Of a stretch of DNA of 64,000 nucleotides, positions 10,395 through 20,015 are shown in pieces. The stretch comes from Methanococcus aeolicus Nankai-3 (GTDB lineage: Archaea; AGJL01; Methanococci; Methanococcales; Methanococcaceae): assembly GCF_000017185.1 (NCBI RefSeq), contig NC_009635.1, positions 994,563 to 1,058,562 of the forward strand, read 5' to 3'. The translations under genes were made by a program, and so were the position numbers. Positions within the stretch are counted from its first letter, which is position 1. Each line of letters starts with the position of its first letter. The notes beneath the pieces were generated by a model. It searched no databases, was not told the DNA's origin, and saw only the letters and a program-made list of their open reading frames with translations.

Positions 10395-11537
10395 TTATTT
10401 CTTTCTTATATCCCTTAAACTTCTTTTTTTAATAAATAACGGTGTTCTTTCAACTTCCAACCCGTCATTAGTTGGATAACATTCCGAAATATAGGCCGAG
10501 AATTTTATATCATAATTTATATTTTTTAATTCGTCCAGTAATTCATCCAAAGAATATGGATTTAAATATAAATTGTTATTTTTAATTTCAAATGGCAAAT
10601 CATTATCTTTTAAAATATCCAATACATCATTTATTTCCTCATTATTTCTAAATACTATTATTCCTTTTAATAATAGTCCTTCCTCTGTAATCATCTCGTA
10701 ATCTTTTGCTATGTTTTTAGCACGATTAATAAGTCGGTTTTTCATTTGTATGCCGTCCTTTAATGCAGACGGGCAGTAATGAATGATTAATTTATTATTT
10801 TTATTATTTTTAAAATGATTTATAGCGTTTTGAGCTGTTTCCTCACTTCCTACAATTGCAGAAGAATATTCATTTTTTTCTTTAAATCCTAATTTTATTA
10901 ATTTTTCGTAGTTTGTTTCTGAATACTCCAATTCATTGAGATTTAAAAATTTTACTCCAATATTATTTAATTTTTCTGCTAAATTTATTATCTTTAATTC
11001 ACTATTTGGTATAGCGGGGAGCTCCACTCCAACATCACAAATATATTTCATACATAATTTTAAAATATCTATATCTTTATTAGTTATCTCTTTATTATTT
11101 AGGTTTGTAAAATGAATTCTAATTTCATCTAGTCCACTATCTTTTAGGGCTTTTAATTTATTTTCGTCAATATATTTTGGTGTGGTGTATAAATGAGCAT
11201 GAAAATTATTATTTCCGAATTCATTTTTTAATGCCTTTAAATATTCGCAGGTTCGAGTTATATTTTTTAAGGGAGCTCCCCCAGTAATTCCGACACCTTT
11301 ACTACCGCATATTTTTGCCTCTTCAATTGCCTCCTCTATCGAACTAATTCTTTTTTCATTGGCATAAATTACATCTTTTTCTTTTCTATTCTCTGAAACT
11401 GGGCAGTAAAAACAGTTTTCACCACATAATCCAGTAATAAATAATACTAATTTTTCCCCCTTTATACAATATTGGCATCCTGTTGGGAGTTTTTTAATAT
11501 TACTAAAAAGATAGGTTTCTAATTCATTTGTTTCCAT
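10395..11537 (-). CDS. Radical SAM protein of unknown substrate
   Basis: 380 residues. The cluster-binding motif is C38-x3-C42-x2-C45 (GLCGENCFYCPVS), preceded by a second pair C21-x2-C24 that could hold zinc or part of another cluster. GITGGAPL (~95) is the usual SAM-binding GGE/GGxP segment. The rest follows a TIM-barrel pattern with alternating strands, ending in a ~90-residue tail rich in Asn, Asp and Leu. It is similar in type to radical SAM proteins conserved in Methanococcales that have no assigned reaction. The opposite-strand neighbour is radA, and the upstream gene is an aminotransferase 144 bp away, so no operon partner suggests a function. Confidence 0.8.
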   Translation of the reverse strand: METNELETYLFSNIKKLPTGCQYCIKGEKLVLFITGLCGENCFYCPVSENRKEKDVIYANEKRISSIEEAIEEAKICGSKGVGITGGAPLKNITRTCEYLKALKNEFGNNNFHAHLYTTPKYIDENKLKALKDSGLDEIRIHFTNLNNKEITNKDIDILKLCMKYICDVGVELPAIPNSELKIINLAEKLNNIGVKFLNLNELEYSETNYEKLIKLGFKEKNEYSSAIVGSEETAQNAINHFKNNKNNKLIIHYCPSALKDGIQMKNRLINRAKNIAKDYEMITEEGLLLKGIIVFRNNEEINDVLDILKDNDLPFEIKNNNLYLNPYSLDELLDELKNINYDIKFSAYISECYPTNDGLEVERTPLFIKKRSLRDIRKK

Positions 11538-11681
11538 GTTATTACCTTTATTTATTATCTTTAAAAATATAAATTATTATTAAGTATATTCATTATTGTA
11601 AATTTTATATAAATTAGTATAAAAGAATATAAAAAAATAAAAATATAAAATATAATTCTAAGATATAAAAATAATTAATAT

Positions 11682-12983
11682 TTAATTGCTATTTAAATAT
11701 TCCTCTATTTTTTCAGCAATTGATTCATAAGTCCATTTTAATTTATTTTCATCTCTTTCAAGAAGCGTAGTTCTAAATCCGTTTAATTCAGAGTTAAATG
11801 AGGACATAGGAACCACACAAATACCAGAGGATGCCAATAAATTATAAACAAACTTCCTATCGTGTTTATGACCTTTTGAAACATTTTCAATGTATTTTTG
11901 TAATTCTTTATTTTCTATTTTTAAACTTTGGCTGTTATTTAATTTGTCCTCCTCAAATACCACAGTAGAATAAAATGCCCCATTAGTTTTATTTATCGTA
12001 ATTCCATCAATTTTATTTAATTTATTATATGCAAAGTTTGACGCCTTTTCATAGTAATTATTTCGCTCTTTTAAATATTGTTTGAATTTAGGAGCTCCCA
12101 TTATTTCGGGTATTACCTTTTGAGGTAGCGTAGTGGAGCATACCTCCACCATCTTAAATTTAACTATTCCGTCAATATATCTTTTAAATAATGGGTCTTT
12201 ATCGTAGTTATATGTCTCCATCCAACCACATCGAGCCCCGGGCCAGGGTAATTCTTTGGATATTCCTTTTAAAGATATTCCGCAAACATCATCAATTACT
12301 TCCGATAAATTCGTATGTTTTTTACCATTATAAACTAAATTATGGTATATTTCATCACATAATATAAATAAATCATATTCATTTGCCAAATCAACTATTT
12401 CGTCAAGGGTTTTCTTTGAATAAACTGCACCAGTAGGATTTCCAGGGTTTATAATTAATATTCCTGATACTGTGGGGTTGTATTTTACTTTATTTGTCAA
12501 ATCATCTATATCGGGATTCCAGTTGTCATTTTCGTCCATCCGATACATAAGTGGGTGGCATCGTGAATGTAGCCCTTCTGCGGAGGAGTGGGTAGGATAT
12601 GCAGGAGATGGCCCTATTACTCTGGATTCCTTTTTTAAAAGTCCGTATATTTTTGTAATTGCTTCACCCAATCCATTAAAAAATAAAATATCCTCGGGTG
12701 TGATTTGTGCCCCATTTTTTCTATTGGTTTCATCGGCTATGAATTCCCTGGTTTCCAACAATCCTTTTGTTGGGCAATATCCATAAGAATAATCATCCAT
12801 TAATGTATTTGCTATTATTTCTTTCATCCATTCTGGAATTTTTTCCCCCTTTATTATTGGGTCCCCAATATTCTCCCAGGTAATATTTATTCCGTGTTTT
12901 TCCACCGTTTTAGCAACCTCTGTGATTTCTCTTATTTCGTAGGTTAATTCATTTGCTCCTTCGTGGGTTATATCTGTTCTCAT
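11682..12983 (-). CDS. Pyridoxal-phosphate-dependent aminotransferase, class I/II
   Basis: 433 residues. Fold-type I features: NGLGEAITKIYGLL (cofactor phosphate region), GPSPAYPTHSSAEG, IINPGNPTGAVYSKK, LCDEIYHNLVY and the internal-aldimine lysine in LKGISKELPWPGARCGW. The PGARCGW segment is the equivalent of the GxRxGW motif that binds the substrate carboxylate. It belongs to the aspartate/tyrosine/alanine aminotransferase superfamily; the amino acid cannot be chosen from sequence. It is ~40 residues longer than most AspC proteins because of the long insertion around KELQKYIENVSKGHKHDR (~350). Leader and start are ordinary (ATG at 12983). Confidence 0.85.
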   Translation of the reverse strand: MRTDITHEGANELTYEIREITEVAKTVEKHGINITWENIGDPIIKGEKIPEWMKEIIANTLMDDYSYGYCPTKGLLETREFIADETNRKNGAQITPEDILFFNGLGEAITKIYGLLKKESRVIGPSPAYPTHSSAEGLHSRCHPLMYRMDENDNWNPDIDDLTNKVKYNPTVSGILIINPGNPTGAVYSKKTLDEIVDLANEYDLFILCDEIYHNLVYNGKKHTNLSEVIDDVCGISLKGISKELPWPGARCGWMETYNYDKDPLFKRYIDGIVKFKMVEVCSTTLPQKVIPEIMGAPKFKQYLKERNNYYEKASNFAYNKLNKIDGITINKTNGAFYSTVVFEEDKLNNSQSLKIENKELQKYIENVSKGHKHDRKFVYNLLASSGICVVPMSSFNSELNGFRTTLLERDENKLKWTYESIAEKIEEYLNSN

Positions 12984-13319
12984 TGTACCTCTCGTGAAAA
13001 TTAATAAAATAATAAGAATAATAATAAAATATAATTAATATAAAATTTGATAATTAATATAATAATAGAATAAATATATATTTATAGGGCTGTATTTTAT
13101 TATCTTATTTTTATATATTTTAGATTATTTGCAATTTATCTAATAAAAGACCGTTATAGTATATAATATTTTCCATAACTTAATAATATAGGGCTGTATT
13201 TTAAAATATGGCATGTTTTAAAACTATTTTGGCGATGCGAATTATTCATATTTATTAAATAAATGATAACTTTAATATATAAAAATAAATAAAGGCATTA
13301 TATCATTATATACGATTTT
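12984..13319. repeat. Divergent intergenic region before smc with two copies of a 17-bp direct repeat
   Basis: No gene is seen here. TATAGGGCTGTATTTTA occurs exactly at 13083-13099 and 13187-13203. Both copies start with TATAGGG, like one terminus of the element at 26940-27128. The rest is AT-rich and must contain the outward promoters for the aminotransferase and possibly smc. Confidence 0.6.
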
Positions 13320-13435
13320 ATAGTCAATCTTCGAACTATTTCACAATATACCATATAAATAAAACTGTATTATATAATATGTCTTATCGCACTTAATTAT
13401 TTGGACAAATACGGAACAGTTTTTGAACTTACTAT
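13320..13435. repeat. Terminal-inverted-repeat element, family A (copy 2), directly upstream of smc
   Basis: The left end is ATAGTCAATCTTCGAACT and the right end, read inverted, is ATAGTAAGTTCAAAAACTG. It ends 34 bp before the smc start. An open frame extends upstream of smc through this element from a TTG at 13401, but that extension is repeat DNA and not part of the gene. Confidence 0.6.
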
Positions 13436-13469
13436 ATTTATGTATTTTTATAATTTAAAAAGGGAAATT

Positions 13470-16400
13470 ATGACAAATTTATCGGAAATTCATTTAAAAA
13501 ACTTCAAATCATTTAAAAATGTTAAATTAAAAATACCATCTGGATTTACTGCAATATTGGGTCCAAATGGTTCAGGAAAATCAAATATAATTGATGGAAT
13601 TTGTTTTGTTCTGGGAAAAACTTCTGCAAAATCCCTTAGGGCTGGGCGGTTTAATGAGTTAATTACATACCATAAAAACAAACGGGCAGATTATGCCGAA
13701 GTATCTTTGTTTTTTGATAACTCGGACAGAAAAATACCAATAGACTCCGATAAAATTGGAATATCGCGAAAAGTAAAATTAAAAGGGGATAATAATTATT
13801 ATTTAATCTGGTATGAGGAAAATAAAGATAATAAGAGGGTAGAAAAACGGAAAAAAATCAAAAAATCAACCGTAATAGATATATTTAATAAAATGTCATT
13901 ATGCGGAGAAGGATTAAATATTATACTCCAAGGAGACCTTATAAGATTAATAGAGATGTCCCCACGGGAAAGGAGAAAAACCATAGATGAGATAAGCGGT
14001 ATTGCCGAATACGATGAAAAAAAGGAAAAGGCATTGCGAGAATTGGAAAACGCACGAGAATATATTGATAAAATAGATATTAGAGTAAATGAAGTAAGGG
14101 CAAATCTTGAAAAACTTAAAAAAGAAAAAGAAGATGCCAAAAAATATGTAAAATTAAGCGAAGAATTAAAATCTGCAAAATATATGCTAACCACTAAAAA
14201 AATAACAATATTAAAAGAGGCAATCAAAAATACTAACGAAAATATAACAATTATAAAAGAATTAAAAGATAAATTCAATAATGATATACAAAATATAAAC
14301 AACAATATAGTAGATTTAAAAAATAAACTTGAAAATATTATATCGGAATTAAAGGAAAAAGGAAATGAGGAAGTCATGGAGCTCCACAAGTCCATAAAGG
14401 AATTGGAAGTAAATATAGATAACGATAAAAATCAATTAAATAATGGATTAATTGATTTAAAAAATTCAAAAAATCAAATGGAAACCAAAAAAAATGAATT
14501 GTTAGAAACCAAAGGTAAAATAGAGAGCATACGAAAGGAAACTATGGATAAGGAGAAGGAAATAAATGATATAATTAAAACGATAAAACAGTTGGAGGGG
14601 GAAAGGAGCTCCCTTAAATCGTCAATGGAAAAAAGTGAAACACATATAAATATATTAAATCAGCAGGAAAGAAAACTTTCAGAGCGATTAAATGGATATC
14701 AAAAGGAATTGCATGAATTACGAACAGAAATGAATAAAATAAATAATAAAATAAATAATAAAAATTTTGAAATAAATAAAAATAATGAAATAATAAGGCA
14801 ATTAAAAGAGGAATTGAATTCAATTAATAAAAATAGCGAAGATACAAAAGAATTATACAAAGAGCTGGAAGATGTGGGAGTAGAATTACAATATTCTAAA
14901 CAACGATTAAAAAAATTGGATGATGAAAAAAAGGAGCTCCAAAGAAGTAGAGATTTATACTATTCAGAATATGCAAAGGAAAATGCAAAGATTAAGGCAT
15001 TAAAAGAAATGAAAAAATTCAATGTAAATAGCACAATACAAAATATATTGGATGCAAAACTACCAGGAGTTATAGATATTGCTGGAAATCTTGGAAAAAC
15101 TAAAAACGAATATAAAACAGCAATAGAAATAGCAGGAGGAGGACGATTAAACAATATTGTTGTTAAAAGAATGGACGATGGAGCACGGGCAATAAACTAC
15201 CTAAAAAAGAACAATTTGGGAAGGGCCACATTTTTACCATTGGATAGAATAAGAGGATATGAGCCAAAACACATAAAGGGAGACGGTGTAATCGGTAGAG
15301 CGGTAGATTTGGTAGAATTTAAAGAGGAATATAGAACATTATTTAACTATATATTTGGGAGCTCCATCATTGTAGAAAATCTAAATATAGCAAAAGAATT
15401 ATCAAAAATCCATAAAGTGCGGTTTGTATCTCTTGATGGCGATGTAGTGGAGGCTTCTGGTGCTATGGTAGGGGGAAGTGTAAGGAGAACCTCAAATATA
15501 CAGGTGGATATTGATACCACCAAATTAGAAAAACTTTCAACTAAATTAAAAGAAATAGAATATAAATTAAACGGAAATGGCGAAGACGAAAAAGAAGAGG
15601 GAATAAATAAAAAAATAGAAAATTTAAACAGAAAAATAAACGGATATTCAATTAAAAAAATGGAAATAGAAAATAAATTAAAATTAATAAAGGAAAATGA
15701 AAATAGAAAGCTCGATATTAGTAAAAATAACAGCAAAAAAATAAAAGAAATGCAATTAATAAATAATAAATTAAATGATGAATTGGATGAATTAGAGATT
15801 ATACAGGATGAATTAGAAAGCAAAATAAACAAACTTGAAGAAAATATAAATTCAGCAATGTCAACAAGAGAAAGGATATTAAAAGAATTAAAATCTTATG
15901 AAGATTCTTCAATGATAAAAAGAATTAGAGAAATTGAAAGCAAAATCGAAAAATTAACAAAAGAAAAGGATACAACCGAAAATGATACTAAAAGAAATGC
16001 TGTTCTTATAAAGGAAGTTCTTATTCCGAAAATATCCGAAACTATGGCGAAAATAAAAGAGTTAGAGGAAAAAAACAAATTAATTGAACAGAATATTAAA
16101 TTCTACAAATCAAATATTGAGAAAACCGTAAAACAATTGAGAGAAAAACAGGACAGATATATAGAATTAACAAAAGATTTAAAGGAATTAACAGAAAAAA
16201 AGGAAAAATACGAACAAGAAATAGAAAACAATAATAATACCAAAAGGGAGTTGGAAGAAAAAATAAATAACATAAACAGTGAAATAAACAGTCTTTTAAT
16301 AGATAAAACAAAATATGAAACGCTTTTGGAAGAGGAAGAGAAAAAATTATATTTATGTGAGAAGGTAGAGGAGCTCCCAGACGAAATATACAATAAATTA

Positions 16401-17045
16401 AATGAAATGAACGATACAGAGTTAGAGCAACTAACTATAAAATTAGATAATAGCATAAAACGGCTTGAACCGATAAATATGAGGGCAATAGAGGATTATG
16501 AATATATTGAACAAAGATACAATGAATTATTTGATAAAAGAAAAGAATATGAACAGGACGAGAAAAAATACATTCAATTAATTGAGGAAGTGGAGAAACG
16601 GAAAAAAGAAGTATTTTTAGATGTTTATGAGAAGGTAGCTAAAAATTATGAAGAAATGTATAAAAATATAGGGGGCACTGGAAAATTAAGTTTAGAAAAT
16701 CCCGATAATCCATTTGAAGGAGGACTATTAATTGATGCTTCACCGCGGGGCAAATCCCTTCAAACCTTAGATGTAATGAGCGGAGGGGAAAAATCACTTA
16801 CAGCTTTGGCGTTTTTATTTGCCATACAGAGATTAACTCCTGCACCGTTTTATGTTCTTGATGAGGTTGATGCTGCACTAGATACAAAAAATGCAGGATT
16901 AATTGGGGAAATGGTTGCAAATGCTTCCAAAGAATCTCAATTTGTAGTTATATCCCATAGAGAACAGATGATAGCCAAAGCTAATACGCTGTATGGTGTT
17001 TATATGGAAGATGGATTGAGTAAAATTGTAGGTGTGAAATTATAA
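13470..17045 (+). CDS. smc: Chromosome segregation ATPase SMC
   Basis: 1191 residues, the normal SMC size. Walker A GPNGSGKS at 31-38; two long coiled coils (about 165-495 and 660-1010) rich in Lys, Glu and Asn; a hinge at about 500-660 with AIEIAGGGRLNNIVV and ASGAMVGG; C-terminal signature MSGGEKSLTALAF and Walker B FYVLDEVDAALD. It forms the condensin-like ring that compacts and separates chromosomes. The start is placed at ATG 13470, after AAAAAGGGAAATT, because the protein then begins with the usual LSEIHLKNFKSF; upstream in-frame codons lie in a repeat. The partner ScpA is encoded at 53730. The coiled coils carry several GGAGCTCC sites coding Glu-Leu or Ser-Ser. Confidence 0.97.
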   Translation: MTNLSEIHLKNFKSFKNVKLKIPSGFTAILGPNGSGKSNIIDGICFVLGKTSAKSLRAGRFNELITYHKNKRADYAEVSLFFDNSDRKIPIDSDKIGISRKVKLKGDNNYYLIWYEENKDNKRVEKRKKIKKSTVIDIFNKMSLCGEGLNIILQGDLIRLIEMSPRERRKTIDEISGIAEYDEKKEKALRELENAREYIDKIDIRVNEVRANLEKLKKEKEDAKKYVKLSEELKSAKYMLTTKKITILKEAIKNTNENITIIKELKDKFNNDIQNINNNIVDLKNKLENIISELKEKGNEEVMELHKSIKELEVNIDNDKNQLNNGLIDLKNSKNQMETKKNELLETKGKIESIRKETMDKEKEINDIIKTIKQLEGERSSLKSSMEKSETHINILNQQERKLSERLNGYQKELHELRTEMNKINNKINNKNFEINKNNEIIRQLKEELNSINKNSEDTKELYKELEDVGVELQYSKQRLKKLDDEKKELQRSRDLYYSEYAKENAKIKALKEMKKFNVNSTIQNILDAKLPGVIDIAGNLGKTKNEYKTAIEIAGGGRLNNIVVKRMDDGARAINYLKKNNLGRATFLPLDRIRGYEPKHIKGDGVIGRAVDLVEFKEEYRTLFNYIFGSSIIVENLNIAKELSKIHKVRFVSLDGDVVEASGAMVGGSVRRTSNIQVDIDTTKLEKLSTKLKEIEYKLNGNGEDEKEEGINKKIENLNRKINGYSIKKMEIENKLKLIKENENRKLDISKNNSKKIKEMQLINNKLNDELDELEIIQDELESKINKLEENINSAMSTRERILKELKSYEDSSMIKRIREIESKIEKLTKEKDTTENDTKRNAVLIKEVLIPKISETMAKIKELEEKNKLIEQNIKFYKSNIEKTVKQLREKQDRYIELTKDLKELTEKKEKYEQEIENNNNTKRELEEKINNINSEINSLLIDKTKYETLLEEEEKKLYLCEKVEELPDEIYNKLNEMNDTELEQLTIKLDNSIKRLEPINMRAIEDYEYIEQRYNELFDKRKEYEQDEKKYIQLIEEVEKRKKEVFLDVYEKVAKNYEEMYKNIGGTGKLSLENPDNPFEGGLLIDASPRGKSLQTLDVMSGGEKSLTALAFLFAIQRLTPAPFYVLDEVDAALDTKNAGLIGEMVANASKESQFVVISHREQMIAKANTLYGVYMEDGLSKIVGVKL

Positions 17046-17233
17046 ATATATGATAATTTAATATTATTAATATATAATTAACACTTTTTTAAAATTTAAT
17101 TTTTTTAAAAAATATTTACATTTGTTTATTTTCTACAATTCTATTAATTTATTTAAATATATAAAATAAAAAAAAGAAAACTAATATATAATAATAATTC
17201 AAAAACAGAAGATATAAAAATTAAAAATTCACG

Positions 17234-17274
17234 GTGAAAACATATATAAAATCAAAGATTTTATATTTTTTCAC
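17234..17274 (+). promoter_or_regulatory. Long hairpin in the purB leader
   Basis: An inverted repeat of about 18-20 bp per arm: GTGAAAA and TATAAAATC on the left, AAA loop, GATTTTATA and TTTTTTCAC on the right, with two extra bases in the left arm. It lies about 25 bp before the purB start, between the gene and its likely promoter. It could be an RNA structure controlling purB or an operator; the smc gene ends 190 bp upstream. Confidence 0.5.
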
Positions 17275-17299
17275 TTAAAAAGATAAAGAGCGTGAAAAA

Positions 17300-18646
17300 A
17301 TGGCAGTGCATCCTATTGATTTTAGATATGGTTCAAAAGAAATGAAAGAAGTTTGGGAAGAAGAAACAAAACTTCAAAAAATGCTTGAAGTTGAGGCAGC
17401 TATTGCAATGGCACAGGGAGAATTAGGTATAATTCCTATGGAAGCTGCTGAGGAAATAAATAGAAAGGCGTCAACAAAATTTGTAAGCCTTGAAAGAGCA
17501 AAAGAGATTGAAATGGAAACCAGACACGATATAGTATCAATGGTTAAGGCTTTTGCGGAAGTTTGTGATAATGGTGCAGGAGAATATATCCATTTTGGAG
17601 CTACTTCAAATGATATAGTGGATACATCCCAATCACTTCAATTTAAAGATGCTGTAAAAATATTGTTAGAAAAATTAGAGACATTAAAAGGGGAGCTCCT
17701 TGCAAAAGCAGAGGAACACAAAACAACAGTATGTATAGGTAGAACACATGGACAGCATGCCATACCTACAACATACGGAATGAAATTCGCATTATGGGCT
17801 TCGGAGCTCCAAAGACATATTGACAGATTAAACAGCTGTAAAGATAGATTATGTGTTTCCATGATTACGGGAGCCGTTGGAACTATGGCGGCTCTCGGAG
17901 AAAATGGAATGACAATTCATAAAAGAGTAGGGGAGCTCCTTGGTTTAACTCCTGTTTTAATCTCCAATCAAGTAATCCAAAGAGATAGACACGGGGAATT
18001 TATGGCAATTCTCGCCTTAATTGCTCAAACACTCAATAAAATAGGTATAACTGTAAGAAGCATGCAAAGAACAGAAATTAAAGAATTGGAAGAAGAATTC
18101 GATGCTTCAAAACAAACTGGGAGCTCCACGATGCCACACAAAAGAAATCCTATTACATTTGAGCAAATTTGCGGTTTATCCAGAGTTGTAAAGGCTAATG
18201 CACTTGGAGAGTTTGACAACATTCCATTGTGGGAAGAAAGAGATTTAACAAATTCCTCAGCTGAAAGATGTTTATTCCCTGAATCCTGTGTATTGTTAGA
18301 CCATATATTAAATTTATCAATAAAAGGAATGAGAAAATTAACAGTGAATCTCCAAAATGTTCAAAGAAACCTTGAAGCTACAAACGGGCTTATTATGGCA
18401 GAAAGAGCTATGATTACTTTGGCAAATAAAGGAATGGGAAGACAGACCGCCTATGGTGTTGTTAGAGTTTGTGCTATGAAGTCATTTGAGGAAAACAGAC
18501 ATTTAAAAGAAGTGTTAATGGAAGATGCCGAAGTAATGAAGTTTATGAATAAAGAAGAACTTGACAGCTTATTTGATTATTCAACATACATAGGATTAGC
18601 CCCTGAAATTGTTGAAAATGTGATTAATGAATTAAAAAATAAATAA
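17300..18646 (+). CDS. purB: Adenylosuccinate lyase
   Basis: 448 residues, full length. Fumarase/aspartase superfamily signature TGSSTMPHKRNP (~275) with the flexible catalytic loop serine in GSS; also FGATSNDIVDTS (~98) and GRTHGQHAIPTT (~150) with the general acid/base histidine. It splits adenylosuccinate to AMP and SAICAR to AICAR in purine synthesis. Leader GTGAAAAA before ATG. Four GGAGCTCC octamers lie inside this gene, three of them as Glu-Leu codons and one in the strictly conserved Gly-Ser-Ser, showing that the octamer is placed without changing the protein. A long hairpin precedes the gene. The next gene follows after 20 bp. Confidence 0.97.
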   Translation: MAVHPIDFRYGSKEMKEVWEEETKLQKMLEVEAAIAMAQGELGIIPMEAAEEINRKASTKFVSLERAKEIEMETRHDIVSMVKAFAEVCDNGAGEYIHFGATSNDIVDTSQSLQFKDAVKILLEKLETLKGELLAKAEEHKTTVCIGRTHGQHAIPTTYGMKFALWASELQRHIDRLNSCKDRLCVSMITGAVGTMAALGENGMTIHKRVGELLGLTPVLISNQVIQRDRHGEFMAILALIAQTLNKIGITVRSMQRTEIKELEEEFDASKQTGSSTMPHKRNPITFEQICGLSRVVKANALGEFDNIPLWEERDLTNSSAERCLFPESCVLLDHILNLSIKGMRKLTVNLQNVQRNLEATNGLIMAERAMITLANKGMGRQTAYGVVRVCAMKSFEENRHLKEVLMEDAEVMKFMNKEELDSLFDYSTYIGLAPEIVENVINELKNK

Positions 18647-18666
18647 AAATAATAAAAAATGATATT

Positions 18667-18822
18667 ATGGACTGGATAAAAGAATATTTACATATTCTCC
18701 AATGTCCTTTTTGTGGGGGAGATTTGGGGCTTCAAAATAATAAATTAATTTGTAAAAATTGTAATAAAAAATATCCGATAAAAGATAACATACCAATATT
18801 TTTAGAAGATGATATTTTATGA
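18667..18822 (+). CDS. Small Trm112-like zinc-binding protein
   Basis: 51 residues: starts MDWIKEYLHILQCPFCGGDL, with a CPFC knuckle at 13-16 and a CKNC knuckle at 29-32, then KKYPIKDNIPIFL, the pattern of Trm112/YcaR (UPF0434) proteins. In archaea Trm112 is the activating subunit of several methyltransferases acting on tRNA, rRNA and release factor. It sits 20 bp after purB and its stop overlaps the thpR start (ATGA), so it is translated with thpR. It is short enough to be overlooked by length-based gene calling. Confidence 0.85.
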   Translation: MDWIKEYLHILQCPFCGGDLGLQNNKLICKNCNKKYPIKDNIPIFLEDDIL

Positions 18823-19334
18823 GATGCTTTTTAGCCATTGAATTAACAGATAAATTAAAAGAAAAAATTGGAGAATTACAAAACAATTTTAAAATAAATG
18901 GCATTAAGTCGGTAGAAAAAGAAAATTTACATATTACGGTTAAATTTTTAGGAGATATTGATGATGATAAGCTGGAAAAAATAAAACTCGTTGATTTATC
19001 TATCAATCCAGTTAACACACCAATTAAAGAAGTGGGAGTATTTCCCAATGAAAATTATATAAAAATTATTTGGGTAGGAGCTCCCAAATTAACAAACACA
19101 CTAAAAGAAATTGACGAGAAAATTTCAGAACTTGGCTTTAAAAAAGAAAGAAGCTATATTCCCCATATCACAATTGGGAGAGTAAAATTTATTAAAGATA
19201 AAAACCATTTAAAAGAAAAAATTGAAAAATATAAAAATATTAAATTTGATAATTTAGAAGTTAAAAATATTGTTTTAATTGGTAGCCAATTAACGGAAAA
19301 AGGACCGATTTATACAACAATTAAAAAATGGTAA
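18819..19334 (+). CDS. thpR: RNA 2',3'-cyclic phosphodiesterase (2H phosphoesterase)
   Basis: 171 residues. Two HxT motifs, HITVKFLGD (~42) and HITIGRVKF (~123), hold the two catalytic histidines of the 2H family, previously called 2'-5' RNA ligase. It opens 2',3'-cyclic phosphates on RNA ends, probably from tRNA splicing or decay. The start codon overlaps the stop of the Trm112-like gene by the ATGA arrangement, and that pair follows purB closely, giving a likely purB-trm112-thpR transcript. The MRCFLAIEL start is the usual one for the family. Confidence 0.93.
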   Translation: MRCFLAIELTDKLKEKIGELQNNFKINGIKSVEKENLHITVKFLGDIDDDKLEKIKLVDLSINPVNTPIKEVGVFPNENYIKIIWVGAPKLTNTLKEIDEKISELGFKKERSYIPHITIGRVKFIKDKNHLKEKIEKYKNIKFDNLEVKNIVLIGSQLTEKGPIYTTIKKW

Positions 19335-19361
19335 TACAGGAGTGCATTTTAATATATTTAG

Positions 19362-20015
19362 TTATAATAAGCGATGCCATCTAAAATATTCCAGACGCCT
19401 AAATTCTAAAATATCTATGTAATTATCTACAAAGATATTATTATCTAAAACCGGTTTCAACTGTTCAGTTAAGCAAAAATAATTATCATCTATTTTAAAA
19501 TATTTTCCTTCTGTTTTTATTAAAAATTTTATAGGATTTTCTTTTGCTAATTTTACATATTCCCATTTACTCCATTTTTTAAAATTTTTAGTTTTTTCAT
19601 GTCGTTCCATATCTAAAGAATTCTCCGGATTATTGTAAAATTCTTTGAAACTTTTGTAAATATCCTCTTCATCACATTTTAAAGATATGTTATTATCTCT
19701 TATAAATGATTTTAAAATAGGAATTTTATAGGTTTTCGTCATTCGTGTTTGTTCCACCATATTTAAAAAATCTCCTGCAATATTCTGGACTTCTTTTTCT
19801 TCCCCATGGAGCTCCCCAAATTTATCTAAAAAACCTAAATAATTTCTAAATATATTGATTTTACAATTACTCCTGATTTTTTGATATAGATTATCATCCA
19901 TGTACTTAAACATTTCGACCCTATTTGGTTTACGCCCCAAATGTTTTTTTACTCTTTGATATTCACGATATACTACCTTTAATGTTTCATAATAATCCTC
20001 CCCCATATTAACCAT
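19362..20015 (-). CDS. Hypothetical protein resembling the C-terminal region of large SF2 helicases
   Basis: 217 residues, soluble, no catalytic motif. The sequence (GRKPNRVEMFKYMDD, then FRNYLGFL, then TKTYKIPILKSFI, and KWEYVKLAKENPIKFL) recalls the tail domain found after the motor of some long DEAD/DEAH-type helicases of defence and repair islands, but no helicase motor is encoded next to it here. It overlaps the end of the MazG-like gene by 8 bp (the ATG sits across that gene's stop), so the two are translationally coupled. Possible adaptor or remnant. The domain relation is from memory and needs a profile search. Confidence 0.55.
   Translation of the reverse strand: MVNMGEDYYETLKVVYREYQRVKKHLGRKPNRVEMFKYMDDNLYQKIRSNCKINIFRNYLGFLDKFGELHGEEKEVQNIAGDFLNMVEQTRMTKTYKIPILKSFIRDNNISLKCDEEDIYKSFKEFYNNPENSLDMERHEKTKNFKKWSKWEYVKLAKENPIKFLIKTEGKYFKIDDNYFCLTEQLKPVLDNNIFVDNYIDILEFRRLEYFRWHRLL

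Noticed and set aside
13401-13469. Upstream extension of the smc gene from a TTG
   Set aside because: Encoded by an inverted-repeat element; the family start and leader are at 13470.
17234-17274. Purine riboswitch before purB
   Set aside because: A single straight hairpin without a three-way junction or conserved core; no aptamer seen.
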